Assembly (NCBI RefSeq): GCF_018130785.1
Contig: NZ_JAFCJT010000014.1
Coordinates: forward strand, 111,504-175,503
Length of the DNA stretch: 64,000 nucleotides
Reading direction: 5' to 3'
Origin: Bradyrhizobium liaoningense
GTDB lineage: Bacteria; Pseudomonadota; Alphaproteobacteria; Rhizobiales; Xanthobacteraceae
In this document: in pieces, positions 1-8,035 of the stretch
How positions within the stretch are numbered: position 1 is the first letter of the stretch
How the letters are laid out: every line of letters starts with the position of its first letter
Position numbers and translations under genes: made by a program
The notes under the pieces: model-generated
The model's input: the letters and a program-made list of their open reading frames with translations, nothing else
Databases searched by the model: none
Told to the model about the DNA's origin: nothing

Positions 1-1438
1 CGCGCGAGAAGGTCGCTTCACTCTGAACCACCGTGTCGTACCCCAGCGGCAGGCGCGTGATCGCCCCATGGATACCGACGAGCTTGGCCGCTTCGACGAC
101 CTTCTGCCGGTCGGCATCTTCAAGGCGTGCGATGATGTCGTTGATGGTGTCGCCGAGCAGGTTGATGTCCTGGGGGAGATATCCGAGGCGGTCGCCGTTT
201 CGGCCCTCGCGCAGCAGCGAGACGTCGGTATTGTCGAGGAGGACACGGCCATGCGTTGGCATCGACAGCCCGGCGATCACCTGCCCGAGCAAGGACTTGC
301 CTGACCCGGACGGACCGATAATGCCAAGGCATTCTCCGGGCATGAGGCTGAACGAGACACCGTTCAGCAGAAGATGGTTGGTCCCCGCAAGCCTGACGTC
401 GACATTGTCGACGACGAGGCCGCTTGGCGCCTGCAGCGGAGAAACCTCCGCGCTCTGCTGCCGGGCGACGGGGAACGCGGCGAGGAGAGCGCCGAGCCGC
501 TGACAGGCGCTCACGGCCGTCACGAGCGATTTCCAGCCTGCGACCGCACTTTCGACCGGCGCGAGCGCCCGGCCGAACATCAGCGTGGCAGCAAAGATGA
601 TGGCCGGACTCTTCCCGTGATCGAGGACGAGCCATGCAGCAGCCCCCATGATCAAGACCTGCGACAGCGCGCGAACCGGCTTGGTGGCCAGCGAGACGAT
701 CTCGCCTCGCCGGAGTGCCACATCGTGCTCTCTGCGGGCGTGCTGCGCGTCACGGTGGATCATGCGCGCAGCGCTATCGAACATTCCCATGGCGCGGATC
801 ATGTGGATGTTGCTCGCTGCGGTCTGGAGGCGGCCGCAGCTCCTGGACAGTGCGGCGCCGGATCTGAGCAGAACGTCTTCCGTGACCAGCTCTCCGGCAA
901 CCGTGAGCGCGAACAGGAAGCCGATGCAGCAGGCGCCCACCACGCCAAGCAGGGGATGGATCAGAAACAGGACAAGGAGGAACAAGGGCGCCCAGAGCGC
1001 GTCGAACAGCATCGGACATGCGCCGGACTCGACGAACTGGCGCAGCACGGTGAGATCCCGATATGCGCCCGACGCTTGCGTCCAATCGCTGCGAAGCGCC
1101 GATTCGAGGCCGGCCGAAAGCACGCAAGGACGAAGGCGGTCGTCGAGCCAGGCGCCAAGGCGTCCCAGGACGGCGCGCCGCAATGCATCGAACACCCCGC
1201 CGACGACCACCGTGATCGCGACAATCAGCGTGAGCAGGAGCAAGGTGTCGCCGCTCCGGCTCGACAACACCCGGTCGTAGATCTGAAGAAGATAGATCGA
1301 GGGCGCAAACAGGAGCAGGTTGTAGCTGCAGCTATACGCGAATACGAGACCGAGCGGTCCCGCGCAGGACCGGAGGGCCGCGTGAAGTGGCGTCCCGATC
1401 TGCGGCAGGATAGGGAACCGAATGGGCGGCATCAGCAT
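1..1438 (-). CDS. Type I secretion ABC permease/ATPase (PrsD/AprD-like), 3' end outside window
   Basis: Inner-membrane ABC exporter of a type I secretion system, fusing a membrane domain to an ATPase. About 479 codons are visible; the family is usually near 580. The N-terminal third has hydrophobic helices (NLLLFAPSIYLLQIYDRVL, then TLLLLTLIVAITVVV). Walker A GPSGSGKS lies near residues 375-382 and a Q-loop GYLPQD near 418. The signature and Walker B motifs would fall left of position 1. ATG at 1438 is chosen; a GTG at 1447 is possible, and neither has a strong ribosome site. It follows two glycine-rich repeat genes on the same strand, so they are its likely substrates. A membrane-fusion partner (HlyD/PrsE type) is expected beyond the left edge. 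The family call is secure; the substrate link is inference from order. Confidence 0.9.
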   Translation of the reverse strand, partial: MLMPPIRFPILPQIGTPLHAALRSCAGPLGLVFAYSCSYNLLLFAPSIYLLQIYDRVLSSRSGDTLLLLTLIVAITVVVGGVFDALRRAVLGRLGAWLDDRLRPCVLSAGLESALRSDWTQASGAYRDLTVLRQFVESGACPMLFDALWAPLFLLVLFLIHPLLGVVGACCIGFLFALTVAGELVTEDVLLRSGAALSRSCGRLQTAASNIHMIRAMGMFDSAARMIHRDAQHARREHDVALRRGEIVSLATKPVRALSQVLIMGAAAWLVLDHGKSPAIIFAATLMFGRALAPVESAVAGWKSLVTAVSACQRLGALLAAFPVARQQSAEVSPLQAPSGLVVDNVDVRLAGTNHLLLNGVSFSLMPGECLGIIGPSGSGKSLLGQVIAGLSMPTHGRVLLDNTDVSLLREGRNGDRLGYLPQDINLLGDTINDIIARLEDADRQKVVEAAKLVGIHGAITRLPLGYDTVVQSEATFSR

Positions 1439-1529
1439 GATCGTCACCGCCTGAAATCGAGGTCCGGCGCACTTGACCGAAGGCCGACGCAATTCGGCAA
1501 CGGCATCGGTAGATCATTGGCGTGAAATC

Positions 1530-1559
1530 CAGGACCGGCGGTCGCGGCCGCCGGTCCTG
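1530..1559 (-). terminator. Intercistronic hairpin between substrate gene and exporter
   Basis: A perfect 12-bp inverted repeat (arms 1530-1541 and 1548-1559, 6-nt loop) begins 20 nt after the stop of the 152-residue gene and lies upstream of the exporter start. The T-tract on the transcribed side is weak (GATTTCACG). It could act as a partial terminator or mRNA stabiliser that makes substrate transcript more abundant than transporter transcript. The structure is seen; the role is inferred. Confidence 0.5.
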
Positions 1560-1579
1560 CCAGTCGGACGAGCGGCTGC

Positions 1580-2038
1580 TCAGAGCGTATCGAGATGGAA
1601 GGTCACTCCGCCACCCCATGCGAAGTTGCCGTCTCCGCCATCGCCGCCGATGCCGGCCACAACTTCCTGGTGCTGGTCCACCATGACCTTGTTGATCTGG
1701 GTGGCATCCGTATTGGCGTAGACCTTGGAGGTATCGTAGCCACTGTAGGACTTCTGGCTTCCGTTCGACTCGGCGTCTCCGCCATGGGCCTTCGAAAAAT
1801 ACGAGGCCTTCGCGTTGGCGCCGCCGGCATCCCAATCCGCCGTCTGTTTAACGTGATCGCCGGTGCTCACGTGCACGTCGGAACCGACCGCCTTGTTGGT
1901 CGGATCGAAGTTGACAGTCGGCTTGCTGATGATGGCTCCCTTGAAGGTACCGTCGCCGCCATTTCCGGCACTTTGGCCACCGGTGTCGATCGATTTGACT
2001 TTGATCGTATCCGAGATGTTGATTGCCTTTGGCATCAT
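1580..2038 (-). CDS. Glycine-rich protein, probable type I secretion substrate
   Basis: 152 residues, no recognised family. Near residue 24 it has AGNGGDGTFKG and near its end VVAGIGGDGGDGN, the same blocks that open and close each repeat of the 476-residue protein upstream. Between them is about 95 residues of polar sequence. It therefore looks like a single repeat unit stretched by an insertion. There is no N-terminal signal peptide. The C-terminus is FHLDTL, which fits a C-terminal type I signal (aliphatic end after a glycine-rich region). The start is supported by AGGGAGG six bases upstream. The same ATGAGGGAGGC leader occurs before the larger paralogue. It lies between that gene and the exporter gene on the same strand. 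Confidence 0.75.
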   Translation of the reverse strand: MMPKAINISDTIKVKSIDTGGQSAGNGGDGTFKGAIISKPTVNFDPTNKAVGSDVHVSTGDHVKQTADWDAGGANAKASYFSKAHGGDAESNGSQKSYSGYDTSKVYANTDATQINKVMVDQHQEVVAGIGGDGGDGNFAWGGGVTFHLDTL

Positions 2039-2235
2039 TTGAGGCCTCCCTCATTCTGTTGGCTTTCGTGCATCATCCATCCCAATCAGGCGGACGCGCG
2101 CGGCAAGTCTGGTCCGCCCACGCGCGATGGCGATAGATGTCAAATCGGACACCATCCGGTAGGTCGGCCTACGTACGAAAGGATGACATTCATCGCGCAG
2201 CGCCCGGGCTCGCAGCATCCGGGAGGGCGCACAGC

Positions 2236-2265
2236 GCGAGCTTGCGTCGTGTCGACGCAGCTCGC
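2236..2265 (-). terminator. Hairpin downstream of the large repeat gene
   Basis: An imperfect inverted repeat of about 13 bp with one bulged base and a 3-nt loop lies about 30 nt after the stop of the 476-residue gene, inside the 259-bp gap before the next gene. No T-run follows on the minus strand. It may attenuate or stabilise transcript. The rest of the 2039-2297 gap holds nothing else I can name. Confidence 0.3.
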
Positions 2266-2297
2266 GATCGGGCTTGTGCGAGCGGCGCGATGTCTCG

Positions 2298-3728
2298 CTA
2301 TGCCACCAGGTGAAGGTCCGACAGAAGATGGGCGGAAAGATCGCCACCCAGTGCGAGATTGCCGTGGCCGCCGTCCCCGCCAACACCGGCGATCTGGACC
2401 GCACTCTGGTCGATGTGCACGTTGTTGACCTGATCGGCCACGGCCGTCGAATGAGGCCCCGCGATTGCGATATTGATGGGTGCATAGATTGCGACGCTGA
2501 CATCGATCAGGCTGCCGGAAAAATATCCGTTGCCGCCATTGCCTGCGCCGTTCGAACCGGTCGCGATCGAGTCGGAGCAGCCATGGGAAAGAAGGCTTGC
2601 ATAGCCGCCCGCCGCGGCGTTGCCGTTGCCGCCGTGCCCGCCAATGCCGGCGATCTGAAGAACGGATTGATCGACGTAGGCGTCATTTGTCTGGACCGAA
2701 TGAACGTTGGAACCATAGCCCGCGACTGCGATGTTGATCGGGTCGTAAAGGACGAAGGACGTATGGACTAGCTCGCCGTAGAACGCGCCGTCGCCGCCAT
2801 TGCCGGCCTGGCTTCCGCCCGTTTGAACGTCCGGGACGCCCGCTCCGTTGCTTGATCCCCAGCTTGGGTCGAGCGTCATGACGCTGCCGCCGGCGGCCAC
2901 GTTGCCATGTCCGCCACTTCCGCCGACGCCCGCGATCTGAGTGGCCGACTGATCGATGTCCACCGTGTTCGATTGACTTGCATGCGCAGTGCCGCCCGCG
3001 GCCGCCACCGCAATATTGATCGGATGATAGATCACCACGGGAGCGTCCACGATCGCACCCGAGAAATAGCCACTGCCGCCGTTTCCGGCGCCGTTGTCGC
3101 CGCTCGCGATGGCGCCGGCGCCCAAGGACGTACTGACGCTGCCTCCCGATGCAATGTTGTCATTGCCGCCATGGCCGCCGACGCCGGCCATCTGAAAGGC
3201 GGACTGATCGACATTCAGATTGTTGGACTGGTTGGCCAGGGCGACCGAGCCGTACCCCAAGCTCACCGAGATGTTGATCGGTTGATAGATCAACAGGGAC
3301 GCGTGAATCATACTTCCGTAAAAGAAGCCATCTCCGCCGTCCCCGGCCGTGTTCGCTCCGCTCTCGACCGTCGCAATGCCCATCCCGGGATGTGATGCGC
3401 CGGAAGTGGGCGTGGTGGACGAAACATCCGAACCCGCCGCGGCGTGGTTGCCGGCGTGGCCGCCCGCGTCGACCCCCGATGTGGGATGTTTGGATTGAAC
3501 CGGATCGGAGTCACGATGCTGGGTATTCGCGCTCGCGGGGTGCGCTCCAGAATCTGAAAATTGACCTGCAGGCGGGCCGGGACGATGGACCAGGGCACCA
3601 CCGCCGACCGCGTCAGTCAGGAAGGGTGCGCTCGGTGCCGGACCCGCTTCGTCGTCACCATCGTACCCATCGTGGCGATGGGAGGCGTGATGCAGCCGGA
3701 TTGCATCCGACATCCGCGAAAAATCCAT
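2298..3728 (-). CDS. Tandem glycine-rich repeat protein, probable type I secretion substrate
   Basis: 476 residues. Residues 1-127 are low-complexity (His, Pro, Ser, Gly). Four tandem repeats follow, starting near residues 128, 214, 308 and 395 (spacing 86, 94 and 87). Each opens with AGNGGxGYFSG, continues with a hydrophobic strand ending YxPINIAVA, then xDQSAxQIAGVGGxGGxGN. The last repeat runs into the C-terminus HLLSDLHLVA. Glycine turns alternating with short beta-like stretches suggest a beta-solenoid or beta-roll, but the canonical RTX GGxGxDxUx nonapeptide is absent. There is no Sec signal peptide. The start at 3728 is chosen because AGGGAGG lies six bases upstream; the ATG at 3743 would place that site inside the gene. 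It is the first gene of the locus. Function is unknown; an extracellular surface or matrix protein is a guess. Confidence 0.8.
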   Translation of the reverse strand: MDFSRMSDAIRLHHASHRHDGYDGDDEAGPAPSAPFLTDAVGGGALVHRPGPPAGQFSDSGAHPASANTQHRDSDPVQSKHPTSGVDAGGHAGNHAAAGSDVSSTTPTSGASHPGMGIATVESGANTAGDGGDGFFYGSMIHASLLIYQPINISVSLGYGSVALANQSNNLNVDQSAFQMAGVGGHGGNDNIASGGSVSTSLGAGAIASGDNGAGNGGSGYFSGAIVDAPVVIYHPINIAVAAAGGTAHASQSNTVDIDQSATQIAGVGGSGGHGNVAAGGSVMTLDPSWGSSNGAGVPDVQTGGSQAGNGGDGAFYGELVHTSFVLYDPINIAVAGYGSNVHSVQTNDAYVDQSVLQIAGIGGHGGNGNAAAGGYASLLSHGCSDSIATGSNGAGNGGNGYFSGSLIDVSVAIYAPINIAIAGPHSTAVADQVNNVHIDQSAVQIAGVGGDGGHGNLALGGDLSAHLLSDLHLVA

Positions 3729-4034
3729 CGTAGCCTCCCTCATCGCAATCGCTCCGCGCGATCGGACGGGTTCTGCACTCCGGACAGAATGTCATCCCGG
3801 GAAGGTCGAAAGCCCAGTCGTCAGTTCGGATGTAGCGCTTCGTCTGGCAGCCGTAACATCGGCTACATCCGTTCGGGTGCGGTTACAGCCTTTGCGTCAG
3901 TCGCCCTTCTGCTGCGCACGCATCTCTCCGGCGGTCAGAATGAATCCACCGCGTTGCCCGATTTAAGTCGCATTGCGACCTAGGTCAGAGCCAAAGCTCG
4001 TGCCCGGCCAGGGGGCGCAACACCGGGGGTTTTC

Positions 4035-4847
4035 ATGTCCGGTAATTTGCGATTTTGTTTCGCCGCTTTTGTACTTCTTGCAAGTCTGCCGACGTCGTCA
4101 GCGTCTTCGAATCCATTATCCGCATTCTTCAATTCCGATCCCGCGCCAGCCGCCGTGCCCGCTCCAGCGGAAGTGGAGTGCTTGTCGCGGCCCGGCAGGT
4201 CGACCGCCGACGATCGGCGCTGGGTCTATCGCGTGGAGGGCCGGCGCAGATGCTGGTTCCAGGCCGCCGAAGGGGCAGAGGCGGTGAAGAAGCCGCTTCG
4301 GCAACGCGCCGCCAGACATCGTGTCGCCGCGGCCGAAGAGAACCAGACCGCTCCGCGCAAGCGAAAGGCGGTGGTGGATGCGCGCGCGGAGCTGCCGCGC
4401 TCCGCACCTCAGGATATTTCTCGGCCGGGCCCGTCCGCGCCCGTGCAGGTGGTCGATGCCAGTCCCGTTCTTGCGACCGGGATCGCGACCCGCGTGTCGC
4501 CGGCCTCCCTTTCCAAGCGCGCGAACGACCGGCTCGCGGCTGACGAGATCACGCCGCGCCAGGTCGACGTGGAGGCACTCCTGGCGGCGATGCCGGCCGC
4601 CAGTGACGTGGTTGCCGCCTCGGCGGCGCCGCTCGCCCTTTCCGCCGCAGAGGCGGGCGATGACGGGTGGGGCTGGACCTGGCTTGGCATGCTGCTGATG
4701 GGTTTGGGGCTTCTCTCCGTCCTGAGCGCGAATCGAAGCATTCGGTGGGATGTGCTGCTGCACCAGCTATCATTTGCTTGCCAGCGGCTGCTGCTGGTCA
4801 TGACGCGACTACGCGGGGAGGCGAGGCAAAGCGGCCATTCGGCCTGA
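4035..4847 (+). CDS. Hypothetical exported/anchored protein
   Basis: 270 residues, not recognised. It starts with a signal peptide (hydrophobic core FAAFVLLASLP, Ala/Ser-rich cleavage region near 24). A Pro/Ala/Arg-rich, low-complexity middle follows. A hydrophobic helix WTWLGMLLMGLGLLSVLSA near residues 214-232 comes next, then a short basic tail. The predicted layout is a periplasmic domain with a C-terminal membrane anchor. A pair of Cys residues (one near 49 in ECLSRPG, one near 73 in RRCWF) could form a disulfide. A G-rich stretch 6-10 bases before the ATG serves as ribosome site. The gene is divergent from the type I secretion locus, separated by about 300 bp. No link between the two is evident. 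Confidence 0.6.
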   Translation: MSGNLRFCFAAFVLLASLPTSSASSNPLSAFFNSDPAPAAVPAPAEVECLSRPGRSTADDRRWVYRVEGRRRCWFQAAEGAEAVKKPLRQRAARHRVAAAEENQTAPRKRKAVVDARAELPRSAPQDISRPGPSAPVQVVDASPVLATGIATRVSPASLSKRANDRLAADEITPRQVDVEALLAAMPAASDVVAASAAPLALSAAEAGDDGWGWTWLGMLLMGLGLLSVLSANRSIRWDVLLHQLSFACQRLLLVMTRLRGEARQSGHSA

Positions 4848-5376
4848 ACCGCACGTCTCGGATCGGCTCCGGCGGCGACCTGAACAGCTGAGACGGTCTT
4901 TGGTTCAGGTCGGACTTTCCGAACAGGCGTCGGGGCCCGATCTTGCGCAGGGCAATGTCATGCTCGACGCCTTTTCGCGCGACGTGCGGTCCATCCGTGC
5001 TCAAGAGAATGTTGGCATACATTCGGTGGCTCCCTTGCTCGTCGAACAAAGTGATGCCTGGGGAGTAAGGGCTGATACGGGCTGTGGGTCCACGCGCGTT
5101 GTCGGCTATGGTCTCGCTGTCACAGCCTCGGAAGGCTCGCCTGGCACGAGGTGAACACGTCTGGTTCTCGGCCAACTAAACTTTTATTCACGATCGATGC
5201 AGCCAACCGAATCCGGTGCCCGTCTCTGTCGCGCGTTCGCGAAGATTGCAGGCGCCTCGGGCAAATCGAAAACTACTTTGTGAATTGGGAATACGAGCGC
5301 GACAACGCACGTCTAAGGGTCGTGGATCGGATCTCTTGCCTCGCGGGGGATCAACCAATCGAAAGGAACCACCACG
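4848..5376. other. Intergenic stretch with UspA remnant
   Basis: 529 bp between the 270-residue gene and the 77-residue gene. Apart from the UspA remnant on the minus strand I see no gene. The part from 5160 to 5370 is visibly lower in GC than its surroundings and presumably holds the promoter of the 77-residue gene. Confidence 0.4.
4936..5022 (-). pseudogene. Universal stress protein (UspA) N-terminal remnant
   Basis: Reading from an ATG at 5022, the first 29 codons give MYANILLSTDG followed by ARKGVEH and IAL. This is the N-terminal strand and helix of a UspA-fold protein. Similarity then stops and the frame runs on without family features to 4798, overlapping the 3' end of the 270-residue gene. 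A ribosome site (AGGGAGCC) is retained upstream of the ATG. A normal family member is about 140 residues. It therefore looks like a decayed copy with its translation start intact. Confidence 0.5.
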
Positions 5377-5610
5377 ATGACATCATTCAAAAACTCTATC
5401 GGATCAGTCCTGTCCAGGGCCTTGTTGACCGGACTGGTCGTCACCGCAATCTCTGGCGCGCCGCTCCAGGCGCGTGAGCACCGCACCAGCGATCGACACG
5501 CCGAACAGAGCCGGTCGATCGCCGCGCCGGCCCTCCACGCATTTGCGCCAATGCCCTCGCAGCAACCGGATGGCGTTTGCGACCACGGCGATGACCCGAT
5601 GATATGCTGA
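5377..5610 (+). CDS. Small exported protein, unknown
   Basis: 77 residues, unrecognised. An N-terminal basic stretch and hydrophobic core (ALLTGLVVTAISGAP) end at a plausible cleavage site near LQA-RE. The mature part is about 45 residues, His/Arg-rich, with two Cys near the end (GVCDHGDDPMIC) that could pair. AAAGGAA ten bases upstream supports the ATG. A palindromic element follows 14 bases after the stop. It may belong to the small secreted proteins common in rhizobia, but I assign no function. Confidence 0.55.
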   Translation: MTSFKNSIGSVLSRALLTGLVVTAISGAPLQAREHRTSDRHAEQSRSIAAPALHAFAPMPSQQPDGVCDHGDDPMIC

Positions 5611-5624
5611 AGGACCTCGCCGAC

Positions 5625-5706
5625 GTTACGGTGGCAGTGCACCTGATTGATGACCCTTCGAGCCCGCGAAAGCGGCCGTGGTTATTGAATGCACTGTCAC
5701 CGTAAT
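5625..5706. repeat. Palindromic element, copy 1
   Basis: 16-bp terminal inverted repeats (5625-5640 and 5691-5706, the right arm reading GCACTGTCACCGTAAT) flank a 50-bp centre. A second copy lies at 7137-7217, with the same arms and a related centre. It sits just after the stop of the 77-residue gene. It resembles the short palindromic or MITE-like repeats dispersed in Bradyrhizobium-type genomes, and it would form a long hairpin in RNA. Confidence 0.75.
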
Positions 5707-6013
5707 CCCTTAAGCGTGGGCCGAACCATTCGGTGGGCCGTGCCCCAGCCGAGGTCATCTTTCGCTTGCCGGAGGCTTCTGCTGGTCAGAACGCGCGACC
5801 TCGCGGGTGCAGCTACGTTCGGCGTCGACAGCGTCCGCCTCCTCCAGGCCAGGCAATACCTAAAATTCGATCGATCTGATTAGGCGGACCTTATGCCTGA
5901 TCCAGGGCGGCGGGAATGATTTTACCGCGTGTTCAGGTCTGGGGTGGTGTCATCGCCCATTCCTTTGAAATCCGCTTTTGTCGTTCGATTATTTTCAAAC
6001 TGCGAGCGCATCA

Positions 6014-7129
6014 ATGGCTGCTATCACGTCATTCTTGGCCGAGTTGGACGAAGCAGTTGCGAGAGGAAATCCCGAGAGTTGTCTGCGGGCGCTCTGGCAT
6101 GCGGCAGACATCCTGATCGCCGGCACTTATTCCGAGGAGCAGATCTGGACGTTCGGTGAGGTCATCGGTCGTCTCGCGCAGGAGATTGAAGCGAGCGCGC
6201 GGGCGAAGCTCGCGGGAAAGCTCGCATGCAGTTCGAACGCGCCCTATGCGTTGACCCGGCAGATGGCAAGCGACGACTGCATCGATGTCGCATGGCCGGT
6301 TCTCAGTCAGTCGGAGCGCCTCGACACCGAGACATTGATTGCGTGTGCCAGGAACAAGAGCCAGCAACATCTGCTTGCAATCTCCAAGCGACAAACGGTC
6401 CCGGAAGCGGTCACCGATGTCCTGGTGGTGCGGGGATCTCCCGAGGTCGCAACCTCGGTCGCATCAAATGCCGGGGCTAGTCTCTCCAAGTCCGGATTCC
6501 TGCACCTGGTGCGGCGGTCGGAAGGGGATTCGATCCTCGCTGAATCGGTGGGACTTCGAAAGGATATCCCTCGGCATCTCTTCCACCAGTTGATCGCCAA
6601 GGCCTCCGAAGAGGTGCGGCAAAAGCTGAAGAGGGAGCGTCCGGATATCGAAAGTCAGGTCCATCGCGTCGTCGTCGATGTCACCGGGGCCATTCACGCC
6701 AGGTTTGGCCCGGCGTCGAAGGATTACTTCACGGCGAAGCGCACGGTGGCAAAACTGCACGAGAGAGGCGAATTGACCGAAGACAAGGTCTTCGAGCTTG
6801 CGCACTCTCTCAAGTTCAACGAGACCACCGTCGCCCTGTCGTTGCTCTGTCAACTTCCAATCGATGTCGCGGAACGGGCATTGATCGAGAAGGATCGCGA
6901 GCCGGTGTTGATCCTGGCCAAGTCTCTCGATTGCTCATGGCCCACCACGATGGCGCTGCTGTTCCTGGGCGCGCCCAACTACCGGATCACCGCCGGCGAG
7001 CTGGATCAATTGAAGACCGATTTCCACCGGTTGAATGTCAAAGCGTGCCGGGAGGTCGTCACCATCTACCGAACGCGAAAGGAAGAGGTTTTCGGCGGCT
7101 CGTTTCAACAGCCTCGGCGCATGATCTAG
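6014..7129 (+). CDS. DUF2336 domain-containing protein
   Basis: 371 residues, matching the all-helical alphaproteobacterial DUF2336 family in length and pattern (repeated Ala/Leu-rich helices and motifs such as VWP-LSQSERLD, LLAISKRQTVPEAVTDVLVVRG and GFLHLVRRSE). The biochemical role is unknown; members look like HEAT-like helical scaffolds. ATG at 6014 (MAAITSFLAEL) is preferred over an in-frame TTG at 5978. The gene stands alone, bracketed by two copies of the same palindromic element, one about 300 bp upstream and one 7 bp after the stop. No cyclic-di-GMP or chemotaxis gene adjoins it here, although such genes occur elsewhere in the window. Confidence 0.85.
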   Translation: MAAITSFLAELDEAVARGNPESCLRALWHAADILIAGTYSEEQIWTFGEVIGRLAQEIEASARAKLAGKLACSSNAPYALTRQMASDDCIDVAWPVLSQSERLDTETLIACARNKSQQHLLAISKRQTVPEAVTDVLVVRGSPEVATSVASNAGASLSKSGFLHLVRRSEGDSILAESVGLRKDIPRHLFHQLIAKASEEVRQKLKRERPDIESQVHRVVVDVTGAIHARFGPASKDYFTAKRTVAKLHERGELTEDKVFELAHSLKFNETTVALSLLCQLPIDVAERALIEKDREPVLILAKSLDCSWPTTMALLFLGAPNYRITAGELDQLKTDFHRLNVKACREVVTIYRTRKEEVFGGSFQQPRRMI

Positions 7130-7136
7130 GATCGCA

Positions 7137-7217
7137 ATTGCGGTGACAGTGCGCTTAATTCAAGAGCCTTCGAATCCGCGAAACGGCCAGTGTCACTGAG
7201 TGCACTGTCACCGTAAT
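7137..7217. repeat. Palindromic element, copy 2
   Basis: Arms 7137-7152 and 7202-7217 (16 bp, the right arm identical to copy 1) with a 49-bp centre that shares the CCTTCGA.TCCGCGAAA..GGCC core of copy 1. It begins 7 bp after the DUF2336 stop codon. As RNA it would form a long stem and may end or protect that transcript. Confidence 0.75.
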
Positions 7218-7422
7218 CCCGACTTCAAACATGCATGGATGTGGGTGTCACGCAACGGTGAGCGTCGTTCGCGCAGCCGTGATTTTCTACGGCGTGTCTT
7301 TTCTCAAGCGCATACCTACGTAATCCCTGTCAAAAAAGTTCTAAGGAAACGCTTTCAACAGAGCAGCCGATTCTAGCCAGCGAACGCTCCGCACGAAAAC
7401 AACAACCGTTCGGAGTACCACT

Positions 7423-7701
7423 ATGACTGGATTCAGGACTTCCATAATTGCAGCGATGATATCGATTGGCGCGATAAGCTCTGCAAATGCCCAGTGCCCG
7501 ACATGGGCGAATTCAAATCCAGCTTCGTTTCAGGCGCAGTATCCCAACAGGGATATATTGAACGACTGCGAGTTGACGCCAGCAGGCAGAATGGGCCTCG
7601 AGCTCCCCGGCGGCGCGGCTCCCTGGTTGGGGCCCAACAGGGCTTATGGCGCAATGCCTGGCGTTGCTCAACACCACAGCTTTCAGCACCGATCGCGGTG
7701 A
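7423..7701 (+). CDS. Small exported protein, unknown
   Basis: 92 residues. The N-terminus is a signal peptide (TSIIAAMISIGAISSANA, cleavage before QCPTW). The mature region is short, Asn/Pro/Gly-rich, with two Cys (QCPTW and NDCELTP) that could form one disulfide. CGGAG lies about 8 bases before the ATG. No family recognised. It stands alone after an upstream region of about 200 bp that is AT-richer than average, as is common for stress-inducible small secreted proteins. Confidence 0.55.
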   Translation: MTGFRTSIIAAMISIGAISSANAQCPTWANSNPASFQAQYPNRDILNDCELTPAGRMGLELPGGAAPWLGPNRAYGAMPGVAQHHSFQHRSR

Positions 7702-7902
7702 GGAGCTTAAGATATGCCCGGATGGTCGGATTGCGGTCCGTCGATCGCGACATCGCGATGTTCGCGGCTCCCGGAGCTCTGCAGGCGTGCCGATCTGCTC
7801 CGACATGGAGCGCGCTTCATCGAGCACCTTAGTAGCTTCAGCATCGAGCGCGCGCTTTTTTAGAGACGATTGAGACCGGTCTCTCTTGGTGTTGTCTTCC
7901 AT
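7513..7902 (-). pseudogene. Degenerate small rhizobial protein with a drifted C-terminus
   Basis: From the ATG at 7902, after an AGAGAGGA ribosome site, the first 33 or so residues (MEDN..., LKKRALDAEATKVLDEAR) match the start of a common short rhizobial protein of unknown function. In that family the sequence normally continues with a proline/glutamate-rich segment and a basic end. Here the match stops after ARSM. The rest has the Arg/Ser/Pro composition of out-of-frame sequence and overlaps the 92-residue gene on the other strand. Most likely a truncated or frameshifted copy that keeps its start signals. The family recall is from memory. Confidence 0.4.
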
Positions 7903-8035
7903 CATTCCTCTCTAAAACAGAACCGATAACCCTCGTTCTCTGCGCCAAGTGGGGTGCCGCAGTAAGGGCGGTGGTCATGCTCCTGGAACGGACAGGCGAG
8001 GCCGGGCAGGGGCGTGGCTCCCTGCCGGTGTTCGG

